Below are positions 41,359-50,179 of a stretch of 64,000 nucleotides of DNA, piece by piece. The notes beneath the pieces were generated by a model that saw nothing but the letters and a program-made list of their open reading frames with translations, was not told the origin of the DNA and made no database searches. The DNA lies in assembly GCA_900766265.1 (NCBI GenBank), contig CAAFUS010000018.1:310001-374000 (forward strand), in the 5' to 3' direction. The translations under genes were made by a program, and so were the position numbers. Each line of letters opens with the position of its first letter. Within the stretch, counting starts at the first letter, position 1. The stretch is from Pseudomonadaceae bacterium (GTDB lineage: Bacteria > Pseudomonadota > Gammaproteobacteria > Pseudomonadales > Pseudomonadaceae).

Positions 41359-44328
41359 TCAGCAGCCAGGGAAGCGCCGCTCGATCTCCTCGGCCACCAT
41401 CGGACGCCCCAGGTAGAAGCCCTGCACCTGGTCGCACCCGTGGCTGCGCAGGAAGTCGAGCTGGGCCTGGGTCTCCACGCCCTCGGCGATGACCGACATG
41501 TTCAGACTGTGCGCCATGGCGATGATCGCCCGGGCGATCTGCGCATCCTGCTCGCCATCGGGCAGGCCGTCGACGAAGCTGCGGTCGATCTTCAGCACGT
41601 CGATGGGGAACTGCTTGAGGTAGTTGAGCGAGGAGTAGCCGGTGCCGAAATCGTCCACCGCGATAGACGGCCCAAGCTCCTTGAGCCCTGCCAGGATCCG
41701 CATCGCCTCCGCGACGTCGCTCATCAGGATGCTTTCGGTCAGCTCGAGCTCCAGGCAGGCCGGATCGATGCCCGTACTGTCGAGGATCTGCGCGACCCGT
41801 CGGCCGAGCTGCCCGTCGCTGAACTGGCGCGCCGAGATGTTCACCGAGACCTTCGGCACGGCGACCCCCAGCCGCTGCCAATCGGAGATCTGCCGGCAGG
41901 ATTCGTCGAGCACCCAGGCGCCCACCTCCACCACCAGCCCGACCTCCTCGAGCACCGGGATGAACTCGCAGGGCGGCACCAATCCGCGGATCGGATGCTG
42001 CCAGCGCAGCAGCGCCTCGACTCCGGTCAGGCGGACGCCATCGCCGCAGAACTGCGGCTGGTAGTGCACCACGAACTGGCCGTGCTCCAGCGCATGGCGC
42101 AGGTCGCTTTCCAGCTCCAGGCGCTCCAGGATGCTGGCGTTCATGTCGCTCTGGTAGAACTGGAAGTTGTTCTTGCCGCGCTCCTTGGCGTGGTACATGG
42201 CCGTGTCGGCGTTCTTCATAAGCTGGCTGAGCTCGGCGCCGTCCTGCGGGCTCAGGGCAACGCCGATGCTGGCGGTGACAAAAAATTCGCGCCCGGAGAG
42301 CACAAACGGCTCGGCCAGGCTAGCCAGTACCTGTTCGGCCACCGCCACCGCCCGCTCGAGCGCCGCGTCGCGGTGGGCGATCGGGTGGAGCAGGAAGGTG
42401 AATTCGTCGCCGCCCATGCGGGCCACGGTGTCGTCCTGGTCGACGCACGCGGCCAGACGCACCGCGACATCCTTGAGCATGCGGTCGCCGGCGGCATGCC
42501 CGAGCGAATCGTTGATCGGCTTGAAGCGGTCCAGGTCGAGGAACATCAGCACCACCCAGTCGCCACGCCGGGCGGCCTGCTGCAGGCTGGTGTCCAGGCG
42601 GTCCTGGAACAGGGTGCGGTTGGGCAGACCGGTCAGGCCGTCGTAGTAGGCCAGCCGGTGGATGCGCTGTTCGCTGGCCTTGCGCTCGCTCATGTCGCTG
42701 AAAAAGCAGACGTAGCTGACCAGATCGCCTTCGTCGTCGCGCACAGCGGTGATGCCGATCCAGCACGGGCAGACCTCGCCGTCCTTGCGCTTGAGCCAAA
42801 ACTCCCCTTCCCAGCTGCCACGGTCCATGAGCTGGCCGAGCATGTAGCCGATCTGGTCGACCTGCTGGTGGTTGGCGATCAGGCGCGCGGGCAACTGGTC
42901 GATCACCTCCACGCCGGAATAGCCAGTGATGCGGGTGAAGGCTTCGTTGACCTGGACGATGTAGCCCGCCGGGTCGGTGACCAGGATCGCAGCGGTGGAA
43001 TGCTCGAATACCGTCGCGGCCATGCGCAGGTCCTTTTCCGCGCGGCGCTGGAGGCTGATGTCGCGGCCGATGCACAGGGTGCCGCCGAAACGATCCTGCT
43101 CGGTCAGAATGAGCATGACCCGCAGCTCGATCGGCACCCGCCTGCCGCTCAGGGAAAGACAGTCGAAATGCAGGACCTTGCTCGGCAGCTGACTGCGCAG
43201 CACGGCGAGCGCCGCCGGGTCGTTGGCGGTGGCCCGGATCTCGCGCATCAGCGCGTGGAAGGCAGCGACCTGGCGCGGATTGGTCACCACGTCCGCCAGA
43301 CCGTTTTCAGCGACCCAGCCCGGGCTGTAGCCCAGCACCGTCTCGACCGAAGGACTGATGAAATCGATGCGTACGTCGCTGGTGGTGGTGAAGACGATGT
43401 CGCTGAGGCTCTCGGCGAGCATCCGGTAACGCCGCTCGCTGGTGCGCAGCGCGTGGCTGGCCTCGATCTGCTCGGTCACGTCGCGGGCCACGCCGATCAG
43501 GCGTTCCGCGCGGCCGGCCGGGTCGCGGGTCAGCACCTGCTCGCAGATATTGAACCAGCGCCACACGCCTTCGTGATGCCTCCAGCGCAACAGCGATTCC
43601 TGCACCACGCCGTCCTGCAGGCTTGTGCGCAGCGCCAGCAGCCGGGTCATGTATTCCTGGTCGTCGGGATGGGTGATCGTCCGCCAGAAGCGGTTGGCAT
43701 CCTCGCAGCGCCCGTAACCGAGCTGCCGGGCCAGGTCCTGGTTGGAATAGAGCACCCGGTTGGCCTGCAGATCCTGCACGTAGAGCGTATCGGGCACAGT
43801 ACCGAGCACGTCGGACCAGAATCGCTCGCGCTCGACCAGCGCCTGGCGCGCCGCCTGCTCTTCGGTGATGTCGCGCAGCAGCCAGACGAAACCGGAGACA
43901 CGGCCGCCATCGAGCGCGAGGGTACGTCGGGTGATGGAGAACAGCCGCTGCTCGCCATGCTGCAGCAGGCGCACGGGCTCAAGATAAGGCTCGCTGTCAC
44001 CCAGGTTGCGCACCAGCGCTTGCGGGTCGAGGCTCGGCAGCAGGTCATGAAGCCGGTAGCGGGCCGCCTGCCGGTTGTCGAGCCCGAACATGTCGGCTGC
44101 GGACACGTTCAGGTAATCCAGTCGCCCGTCCAGGGTGGTGATCAGCACCCGCTCCTCGACCGCGGCCAGAGCATTGGCGGCGTAACGCAGCGTCTTGTTG
44201 CGCTCGAAGAGCCGACGCGGGCCAGGGAACCCGCACAGTAAGGTCGCGGCACGCCCGAGCAGCCGTGCAATCCAGGGCTGGTCCGTCGTGGGTGAAGCAG
44301 GAGTTAGGGGTCTACCCACGCTGAACAT
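41359..44328 (-). CDS. PAS-PAS-PAS-PAS-GGDEF-EAL dual c-di-GMP enzyme (MorA-like)
   Basis: 989 residues. About four PAS/PAC units between residues 60 and 560 (for example ERVLITTLDGRLDYLNVSAA, RYRMLAESLSDIVFTT and ILVTDPAGYIVQVNEAF). GGDEF motif intact at 639-643 and EAL at 771-773, with SVNISARQFSD, DDFGTGYSSLNYL, DVLKIDRSF and VIAEGVET conserved. Both cyclase and phosphodiesterase activities are therefore possible. It lies next to glyA like morA of pseudomonads, but MorA as I recall is longer with membrane helices, which are absent here. The N-terminal 50 residues are basic and soluble. No room exists upstream for more coding sequence. Confidence 0.93.
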   Translation of the reverse strand: MFSVGRPLTPASPTTDQPWIARLLGRAATLLCGFPGPRRLFERNKTLRYAANALAAVEERVLITTLDGRLDYLNVSAADMFGLDNRQAARYRLHDLLPSLDPQALVRNLGDSEPYLEPVRLLQHGEQRLFSITRRTLALDGGRVSGFVWLLRDITEEQAARQALVERERFWSDVLGTVPDTLYVQDLQANRVLYSNQDLARQLGYGRCEDANRFWRTITHPDDQEYMTRLLALRTSLQDGVVQESLLRWRHHEGVWRWFNICEQVLTRDPAGRAERLIGVARDVTEQIEASHALRTSERRYRMLAESLSDIVFTTTSDVRIDFISPSVETVLGYSPGWVAENGLADVVTNPRQVAAFHALMREIRATANDPAALAVLRSQLPSKVLHFDCLSLSGRRVPIELRVMLILTEQDRFGGTLCIGRDISLQRRAEKDLRMAATVFEHSTAAILVTDPAGYIVQVNEAFTRITGYSGVEVIDQLPARLIANHQQVDQIGYMLGQLMDRGSWEGEFWLKRKDGEVCPCWIGITAVRDDEGDLVSYVCFFSDMSERKASEQRIHRLAYYDGLTGLPNRTLFQDRLDTSLQQAARRGDWVVLMFLDLDRFKPINDSLGHAAGDRMLKDVAVRLAACVDQDDTVARMGGDEFTFLLHPIAHRDAALERAVAVAEQVLASLAEPFVLSGREFFVTASIGVALSPQDGAELSQLMKNADTAMYHAKERGKNNFQFYQSDMNASILERLELESDLRHALEHGQFVVHYQPQFCGDGVRLTGVEALLRWQHPIRGLVPPCEFIPVLEEVGLVVEVGAWVLDESCRQISDWQRLGVAVPKVSVNISARQFSDGQLGRRVAQILDSTGIDPACLELELTESILMSDVAEAMRILAGLKELGPSIAVDDFGTGYSSLNYLKQFPIDVLKIDRSFVDGLPDGEQDAQIARAIIAMAHSLNMSVIAEGVETQAQLDFLRSHGCDQVQGFYLGRPMVAEEIERRFPGC

Positions 44329-44521
44329 TCCGTAAGGCTGTGTTGCATCGCAGTATCAGGGGCGACCCGCTAGGATGCCTTGACGCAAGGCAAAGTGCCA
44401 GCATTGCGCGCCCGGCGGTTTGCCCTGCCTTCGGCATTCCGGTAGCTTTGCCGGCATGTCCGGGCCACCGGCGCGGTCGATTCGTTATCACCTTTTCCTT
44501 TCGTCACGGGCATTCGTCTCC

Positions 44522-46186
44522 ATGGCTCAATACGTCTACACCATGCACCGGCTGAGCAAGGTCGTTCCGCCGAAGCGTGAAATCCTCAAGAATATTTCCC
44601 TGTCGTTCTTCCCGGGCGCCAAGATCGGCGTGCTCGGTCTCAACGGCGCTGGCAAATCCACGCTGCTGCGCATCATGGCTGGCGTCGATACCGAGTTCGA
44701 CGGCGAAGCCCGGGCGATGCCCGATCTCAATGTGGGTTATCTGCCGCAAGAGCCACAACTTGACCCCGAACAGACCGTCCGCGAGGTCGTCGAGGAAGCG
44801 GTGAGCGTCATCAAGGATGCTCAGGCACGTCTGGACCAGGTCTATGCCGCCTACGCCGAGCCGGACGCCGACTTCGATGCCCTCGCCGCCGAACAGGCCA
44901 AGCTCGAGGCCATCCTGCAGGCGTCCGACGGGCACAACCTCGAACGCCAGCTGGAAGTCGCCGCCGATGCGCTGCGCCTGCCGCCGTGGGACGCCAAGGT
45001 CGGCCACCTGTCCGGTGGCGAGAAGCGCCGCGTGGCGCTGTGCCGCCTGCTGCTGTCGGCGCCGGACATGCTCCTGCTGGACGAACCGACCAACCACCTG
45101 GACGCCGACTCGGTCGCCTGGCTGGAGCACTTCCTCCACGACTTCCCCGGCACGGTGGTGGCGATCACCCACGACCGCTACTTCCTCGACAACGTCGCCG
45201 GCTGGATCCTGGAACTCGACCGCGGCCAGGGCATCCCCTACGAGGGCAACTATTCCGGCTGGCTGGACGCCAAGTCCGCGCGCCTGGCGCAGGAATCCAA
45301 GCAGCAGTCTGCCCACGAGAAGGCGATGAAGGCCGAACTCGAATGGGTTCGCCAGGGCGCGAAGGCGCGCCAGGCCAAGTCCAAGGCCCGCCTGCAGCGC
45401 TTCGAGGAACTGCAGTCGCAGGAATTCCAGAAGCGCAGCGAGACTAACGAGATCTACATCCCGGCCGGTCCGCGCCTGGGCGACAAGGTCATCGAGTTCA
45501 AGAACGTCTCCAAGGGCTATGGCGACCGCCTGCTGATCGACAACCTCTCGTTCAGCGTGCCGAAGGGCGCCATCGTCGGCGTGATCGGCGGCAACGGCGC
45601 GGGCAAGTCGACGCTGTTCCGCATGATCATGGGCAAGGAGCAGCCGGACTCGGGCAGCATCGAGATCGGCGAAACCGTGCAGCTCGCCTCGGTCGACCAG
45701 AGCCGCGAAGAGCTGGTCGGCGACAAGACCGTCTGGGAAATGGTCTCCGACGGCCTGGACCAGATCCGCATCGGCAACTATGAAGTGCCCTCGCGCACCT
45801 ACGTCGGCCGCTTCAACTTCAAGGGTTCGGACCAGCAGAAGTTCGTCAAGGATCTCTCCGGGGGTGAGCGCGGCCGCCTGCACCTGGCGTTGACCCTCAA
45901 GCAGGGCGCGAACGTGCTGCTGCTCGACGAACCGTCCAACGACCTCGATGTGGAAACCCTGCGTTCGCTCGAAGAGGCGCTACTGGACTTCCCCGGTTCG
46001 GCGATCGTGATCTCCCACGACCGCTGGTTCCTCGACCGTGTCGCCACCCACATCCTGTCCTACGAGGACGACTCGCAGGTGGTGTTCTTCGAGGGCAACT
46101 ACACCGAGTTCGAAGCCGATCGCAAGAAACGTCTCGGCGAGGCGGCCTCCCAGCCCAAGCGGGTCAAGCACCGCAAGCTGGCGTAA
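44522..46186 (+). CDS. ettA: Energy-dependent translational throttle protein EttA (ABC-F)
   Basis: 554-residue ABC-F ATPase binding the ribosomal E site and gating entry into elongation according to ATP/ADP. Two ATPase cassettes with Walker A GLNGAGKST and GGNGAGKST and signatures LSGGEKRR and LSGGERGR. The linker and arm between them is typical of EttA. There are no membrane segments. The start is MAQYVYTMHRLSKV at 44522, the conserved N-terminus, though its ribosome-binding site is weak. An upstream in-frame ATG adds 34 unrelated residues. It ends at a strong bidirectional terminator. Confidence 0.97.
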   Translation: MAQYVYTMHRLSKVVPPKREILKNISLSFFPGAKIGVLGLNGAGKSTLLRIMAGVDTEFDGEARAMPDLNVGYLPQEPQLDPEQTVREVVEEAVSVIKDAQARLDQVYAAYAEPDADFDALAAEQAKLEAILQASDGHNLERQLEVAADALRLPPWDAKVGHLSGGEKRRVALCRLLLSAPDMLLLDEPTNHLDADSVAWLEHFLHDFPGTVVAITHDRYFLDNVAGWILELDRGQGIPYEGNYSGWLDAKSARLAQESKQQSAHEKAMKAELEWVRQGAKARQAKSKARLQRFEELQSQEFQKRSETNEIYIPAGPRLGDKVIEFKNVSKGYGDRLLIDNLSFSVPKGAIVGVIGGNGAGKSTLFRMIMGKEQPDSGSIEIGETVQLASVDQSREELVGDKTVWEMVSDGLDQIRIGNYEVPSRTYVGRFNFKGSDQQKFVKDLSGGERGRLHLALTLKQGANVLLLDEPSNDLDVETLRSLEEALLDFPGSAIVISHDRWFLDRVATHILSYEDDSQVVFFEGNYTEFEADRKKRLGEAASQPKRVKHRKLA

Positions 46187-46197
46187 GCCCTGCTACA

Positions 46198-46231
46198 CGA
46201 AAAAGCCCCGGTCCTAGCCGGGGCTTTTTCG
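46198..46231. terminator. Bidirectional intrinsic terminator between ettA and gntK
   Basis: A perfect 14-bp stem CGAAAAAGCCCCGG / CCGGGGCTTTTTCG with a 6-nt loop, 11 bp after ettA and 8 bp after gntK (opposite strand). Confidence 0.95.
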
Positions 46232-46238
46232 TTGAAGG

Positions 46239-46736
46239 CTATCCCTGCTCGGGCAGCGCCGCGACGATTTGCTCGACGATCTCTTCCGGGCTCTGGCGAA
46301 CGTCCACCATAAGGGCCTCGTCAGGGCCTGGCGGTTCCAGCGTGTCGAGCTGATCCTGCAGCAGCTCGGGTGCGAAGAAATGGCCGCGACGGCGGGTCAG
46401 GCGTTCAGCCAGCAGCTCGGGCGAGCCCTTCAGGTACACCATGAACAGGTCGGCCCGGTCGCCACGCAACAGGTCTCGGTAGGCCCGTTTGAGTGCCGAG
46501 CAGGCGAAGATGTGGGTTCGCCCCTTCTTGTACTGCTCGTCGATGGCCGCGCGGATGGCGCGCAGCCAGGGCATGCGGTCCTCATCTGTGAGCGCGATGC
46601 CTTGCGCCATTTTCCGCTTGCTGGCCTCGCTGTGGAACCCGTCGGCATCGGCGAAGCCGCAGCCCAGGCGCTCGGCCAGCTGTTCACCGATGGTGGTCTT
46701 GCCGCTGCCGGACACGCCCATGATGAGGATGATCAT
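46239..46736 (-). CDS. gntK: Gluconokinase
   Basis: 165-residue P-loop kinase converting gluconate to 6-phosphogluconate for the Entner-Doudoroff pathway. MIILIMGVSGSGKTTIG is the Walker A. DADGFHSEASKRKMAQGIALTDEDR is the gluconate-binding stretch, and FACSALKRAYRDLLRG is conserved. No gluconate permease or GntR gene lies beside it, unlike many pseudomonads. Confidence 0.95.
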   Translation of the reverse strand: MIILIMGVSGSGKTTIGEQLAERLGCGFADADGFHSEASKRKMAQGIALTDEDRMPWLRAIRAAIDEQYKKGRTHIFACSALKRAYRDLLRGDRADLFMVYLKGSPELLAERLTRRRGHFFAPELLQDQLDTLEPPGPDEALMVDVRQSPEEIVEQIVAALPEQG

Positions 46737-46826
46737 CCCCTGCCCCTCCTGGTTGCTGGCTGTCAGGTTTCGGCGGGTGGACGAGGCTTAAGTTCCGGGC
46801 CAGGGGTGACCAAAGGTTACGGCACG

Positions 46827-47603
46827 CTACCAGTAGTTCTCGACAGCCACCTGGCCCGGACGCCGGGTCAGCGACAGGTTCATCCCACGTGTCTTGAGCA
46901 CGGCCCGGGTGTCGTCGATCATCTCGGGGTTGCCGCACAGCATGATCCGCGAATGTTCCGGCACCAGCGGCAGGTCCGCCGCGCGCTCGAGCTCGCCGTT
47001 CTCGATGAGGGTGGTGATCCGCGCATTCAGCGCACCAGGCATCGACTCGCGAGTCACGACGGGCAGGTAGAGAAGCTTGTGCCCCTGGCCTTCGAGGTAG
47101 TCCCGCTCGGGCAGCTCGCGGATCAGCGCCTGGTAGGCGAGTTCCGCGCGGTGCCGTGCGCTGTACACCAGCACGATGCGCTCGAAGCGGCTCCAGACTT
47201 CCAGATCTTGCAGGATTGAAAGAAAGGGCGCGATGCCGGTCCCGGTGCCGAGCAACCAGAGGTCGCGTCCATCGGGGAAGCGGTCCAGCGTCAGGAAACC
47301 AAACGCTTGCTTGTCCACCAGGAGTTCGTCGCCGGGCTTCAGGCGCGACAGCTCGCTCGTGAACTCGCCGCCCGGCACCACGATGGAGAAGAAGTCGAGA
47401 AACTCGTCGTGGGGCGCCGAGACCATCGAGTAGGCCCGCCAGACGATAGTGCCGTCGGCCTTGCGCACGCCGAGCCGGGCGAACTGCCCCGCGCGGAAGC
47501 GAAAGCCCGGGTCACGGGTAGTGCGCAAGGTAAAGAGGCTGGGCGTCAGGGTCTGCACCTCGAGCAGGCGCTGGCGGGTGAACTTCTCTTCGCTGACGGT
47601 CAT
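46827..47603 (-). CDS. fpr: Ferredoxin/flavodoxin-NADP(+) reductase
   Basis: 258-residue FAD enzyme transferring electrons between NADPH and ferredoxin or flavodoxin. The FAD site is in WRAYSMVSAPHDEF (RxYS motif), NADP site in LLGTGTGIAPFLSIL and CGNPEMIDDT, and the C-terminus VENYW is typical of the bacterial subclass. ATG 47603 is preceded by GGGGG; upstream extension rejected. It is divergent from rlmG (83 bp). Pseudomonad fpr is linked to oxidative stress through FinR; no finR is in the window. Confidence 0.96.
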   Translation of the reverse strand: MTVSEEKFTRQRLLEVQTLTPSLFTLRTTRDPGFRFRAGQFARLGVRKADGTIVWRAYSMVSAPHDEFLDFFSIVVPGGEFTSELSRLKPGDELLVDKQAFGFLTLDRFPDGRDLWLLGTGTGIAPFLSILQDLEVWSRFERIVLVYSARHRAELAYQALIRELPERDYLEGQGHKLLYLPVVTRESMPGALNARITTLIENGELERAADLPLVPEHSRIMLCGNPEMIDDTRAVLKTRGMNLSLTRRPGQVAVENYW

Positions 47604-47686
47604 ACTTCGCCCCCTTCGTGGATATCGGCAGCTTGGCCTGCCGACTTGATACTCCATTCCGACGCCGACAAACACCGCCAGTTCTT

Positions 47687-48826
47687 ATGCCTATTCTCGA
47701 CAGCCCCTTCGCGCGCCTCGACCTGGTTCGCCAGCCGGAACAGCCCAACGAGCCTTTGCAGGCCTTCGACGCCGCCGACGAATACCTACTGAGCCACCTC
47801 CATGAGCAGGGGCTGAAAGACGGTTCCCGCGTGCTGATCCTCAACGACGGCTTCGGCGCGCTGGCCTGTTCGCTGGCCGGACAGGCACGGGTCGTCAGCA
47901 GCGGCGACTCTCATCTGGCCCATCTCGCATTGCAAAAGAACCTGCAGCGCAATGGGCTGGCAGCGGACGGTGTTGGGTTCGTGCCCGCCAGCGAAACCGC
48001 CCAGGGGCCGTTCGACAGGGTGCTGATCCGCGTACCCAAGACCCTGGCCCTGCTCGAAGAACAGCTGATCCGCCTGCAGGGCCAGCTGGCGCCGGGCGCC
48101 CAGGTGATCGCCGCCGCGATGGTAAAGCACCTGCCCCGCGCCGCTGGCGACTTGCTGGAGCGCTACGTCGGGCCGGTGCAGGCTTCGCTCGCGGTGAAGA
48201 AGGCCCGCCTGCTGTTCGTCAGCCCCGAGCAGAAGGCGCCGGTCGATTCGCCCTACCCGACCCGCTACCGCCTGGAACAGCCGCCGCTGACGCTGGTCAA
48301 CCATGCCAACCTGTTCTGCCGCGAGAGCCTGGACATCGGCACCCGCGCATTCCTGCCCCACCTGCCCCACCTGCCCAGCGCGCTGGGCGATCTGCGCGTA
48401 GCGGACCTGGGCTGCGGCAACGGCGTGCTCGGCATCGTCTACGCGCTCCATAACCCGCAGGCGAGCCTCACGTTGGTGGACGAAAGCTACATGGCGGTGC
48501 AGTCAGCGCGGGAGAACTGGCAGGCGGCCCTGGGCCATCGCCCGGCGGATATCCGCGCCGGCGACGGCCTGGCCGAGCAGCCGTCCGCGTCGCTGGATCT
48601 GGTGCTGTGCAACCCCCCGTTTCACCAGCAGCAAGTGGTCGGAGACTTTCTCGCGTGGCGCATGTTCACCCAGGCCAAGGCTGCGCTCGCCCGGGGTGGC
48701 GAACTGTGGATCGTCGGCAACCGCCACCTGGGCTATCACCTGAAACTCAAGCGCCTGTTCGGCAAGGTCGAGCAGGTCGCCGCGACGCCCAAGTTCGTGA
48801 TCCTCAGGGCGATCAAGGATCGCTGA
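47687..48826 (+). CDS. rlmG: 23S rRNA (guanine-1835-N2) methyltransferase
   Basis: 379 residues, two tandem Rossmann-like halves as in RlmG/RsmC. The C-terminal SAM site reads VADLGCGNGVLGI and the catalytic motif LCNPPFHQQQ. The N-terminal half (GFGALACSLAG) is degenerate in SAM binding, as expected. It methylates G1835 of 23S rRNA. ATG 47687 gives the family length; the upstream extension lacks a ribosome-binding site. Next comes an MFS gene. Confidence 0.93.
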   Translation: MPILDSPFARLDLVRQPEQPNEPLQAFDAADEYLLSHLHEQGLKDGSRVLILNDGFGALACSLAGQARVVSSGDSHLAHLALQKNLQRNGLAADGVGFVPASETAQGPFDRVLIRVPKTLALLEEQLIRLQGQLAPGAQVIAAAMVKHLPRAAGDLLERYVGPVQASLAVKKARLLFVSPEQKAPVDSPYPTRYRLEQPPLTLVNHANLFCRESLDIGTRAFLPHLPHLPSALGDLRVADLGCGNGVLGIVYALHNPQASLTLVDESYMAVQSARENWQAALGHRPADIRAGDGLAEQPSASLDLVLCNPPFHQQQVVGDFLAWRMFTQAKAALARGGELWIVGNRHLGYHLKLKRLFGKVEQVAATPKFVILRAIKDR

Positions 48827-48934
48827 TCGGGCAAACGAAGCGTGCGATCAGCGAACGCCCGTGCCCCGCGCGGGGCACCGAGGATCGCCACCGCATGCTA
48901 ATGTGCGCCCCCGTTTCCCCCGCTGCGCTCGCAC

Positions 48935-50179
48935 ATGTCTACCCACGCCAAGCTGTTGCTGCGTCACCAGGTTCCCTTCATCAAGTTCTGGTTCGCCCGG
49001 GTCTGTACCGCCAGTGGTTTTCAGATGCTCGCCGTGGCCATCGGCTGGCACATGTACGAACTCACCGGCAACGTGCTGGACCTGGGCCTGGTGGGCCTGG
49101 CCGAATTCTTCCCGCGCGCGCTGTTCATTCTGTGGACGGGACACGTGGCCGACCGCTTCGATCGCCGTCGGGTAGCGGCGCTGTGCCAGGGTCTGCAAGG
49201 GCTGATTGCCCTGGCATTGGTGCTCGGCGCCGGCGGGTTCGGCGTCACGCGGGAGATGATTTTCGTTCTGGCCTTTCTGCTCGGCACTGCTCGCGCTTTC
49301 GAGATGCCGGCCACCCAAGCCTTGCTGCCAAGCCTGGTGCCCACCTCGCTGTTTCCGGCAGCAGTTGCGGCGTCCTCCTCGGCAATGCAAGCGGCGACTA
49401 TCGTCGCGCCGGCTACGGGCGGGCTGCTTTTCGCCCTTGGCCCGGTGTGGGTATACGGCCCGGTGGCGGCGCTATTCGCGACTGCCGTGACCCTCATGTT
49501 GAGCCTGCCCAAGCGCCCCGCACCGCCTCGCCAGACGGGGCCTGCCATGGACAACCTGCTCGCGGGGATGCGCTTCATCCGTAGCCGCCCTGATATCTTC
49601 GGGGCAATCTCGCTGGACATGTTCGCCGTGCTGCTCGGCGGCGCCACGGCACTGCTACCGGTATTCGCCAAGGACATCCTGCTCACCGGCCCCTGGGGTC
49701 TGGGCCTGCTGCGTTCGGCGCCCGCGGTGGGCGCGCTGCTGATGTCGTTCTGGCTGGCGCGCTACCCGATCAACCGGCACGTCGGCCGGGTCATGTTTGC
49801 CGCGGTGGGCGTTTTTGGTCTGGCGACCATCGCCTTCGGGCTGTCCACGTCGTTCTGGCTGTCGATGGGCGTGCTGGTGGTCCTGGGCGCGGCGGACATG
49901 GTCAGCATGGTGATCCGCGGCGCCTTCGTGCAACTCGAAACCCCGGATGAGATGCGCGGCCGGGTGAGCGCCGTGAACGGCCTGTTCATCGGCGCCTCGA
50001 ACCAGCTCGGCGAGTTCGAATCAGGCGTCACCGCGCATTGGTTCGGCACCGTACCGGCGGTGGTCATCGGTGGCGTCGGCACGCTGCTGGTAGCCGGCAC
50101 CTGGATGAAACTGTTTCCCACCCTCGCCAACCGCGACCGGCTCTACAAGGAGCCGGAAACGGGCGGCAAGGCAGGCTAG
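48935..50179 (+). CDS. MFS transporter (EntS/MdfA-like exporter)
   Basis: 414-residue inner-membrane carrier with 12 predicted helices in two halves. GHVADRFDRRRVAALCQ is the MFS loop 2-3 signature, typical of the EntS-type MFS_3 branch. It may export siderophores or drugs; the substrate is not defined and no siderophore genes are near. The Shine-Dalgarno is poor. Its TAG stop overlaps the stop of the convergent J-like gene in a shared CTAG. Confidence 0.88.
   Translation: MSTHAKLLLRHQVPFIKFWFARVCTASGFQMLAVAIGWHMYELTGNVLDLGLVGLAEFFPRALFILWTGHVADRFDRRRVAALCQGLQGLIALALVLGAGGFGVTREMIFVLAFLLGTARAFEMPATQALLPSLVPTSLFPAAVAASSSAMQAATIVAPATGGLLFALGPVWVYGPVAALFATAVTLMLSLPKRPAPPRQTGPAMDNLLAGMRFIRSRPDIFGAISLDMFAVLLGGATALLPVFAKDILLTGPWGLGLLRSAPAVGALLMSFWLARYPINRHVGRVMFAAVGVFGLATIAFGLSTSFWLSMGVLVVLGAADMVSMVIRGAFVQLETPDEMRGRVSAVNGLFIGASNQLGEFESGVTAHWFGTVPAVVIGGVGTLLVAGTWMKLFPTLANRDRLYKEPETGGKAG

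Noticed and set aside
41347..44241. 964-residue open frame opposite the PAS-GGDEF-EAL gene
   Set aside because: Same composition artefact; the true gene is on the minus strand with intact GGDEF and EAL.
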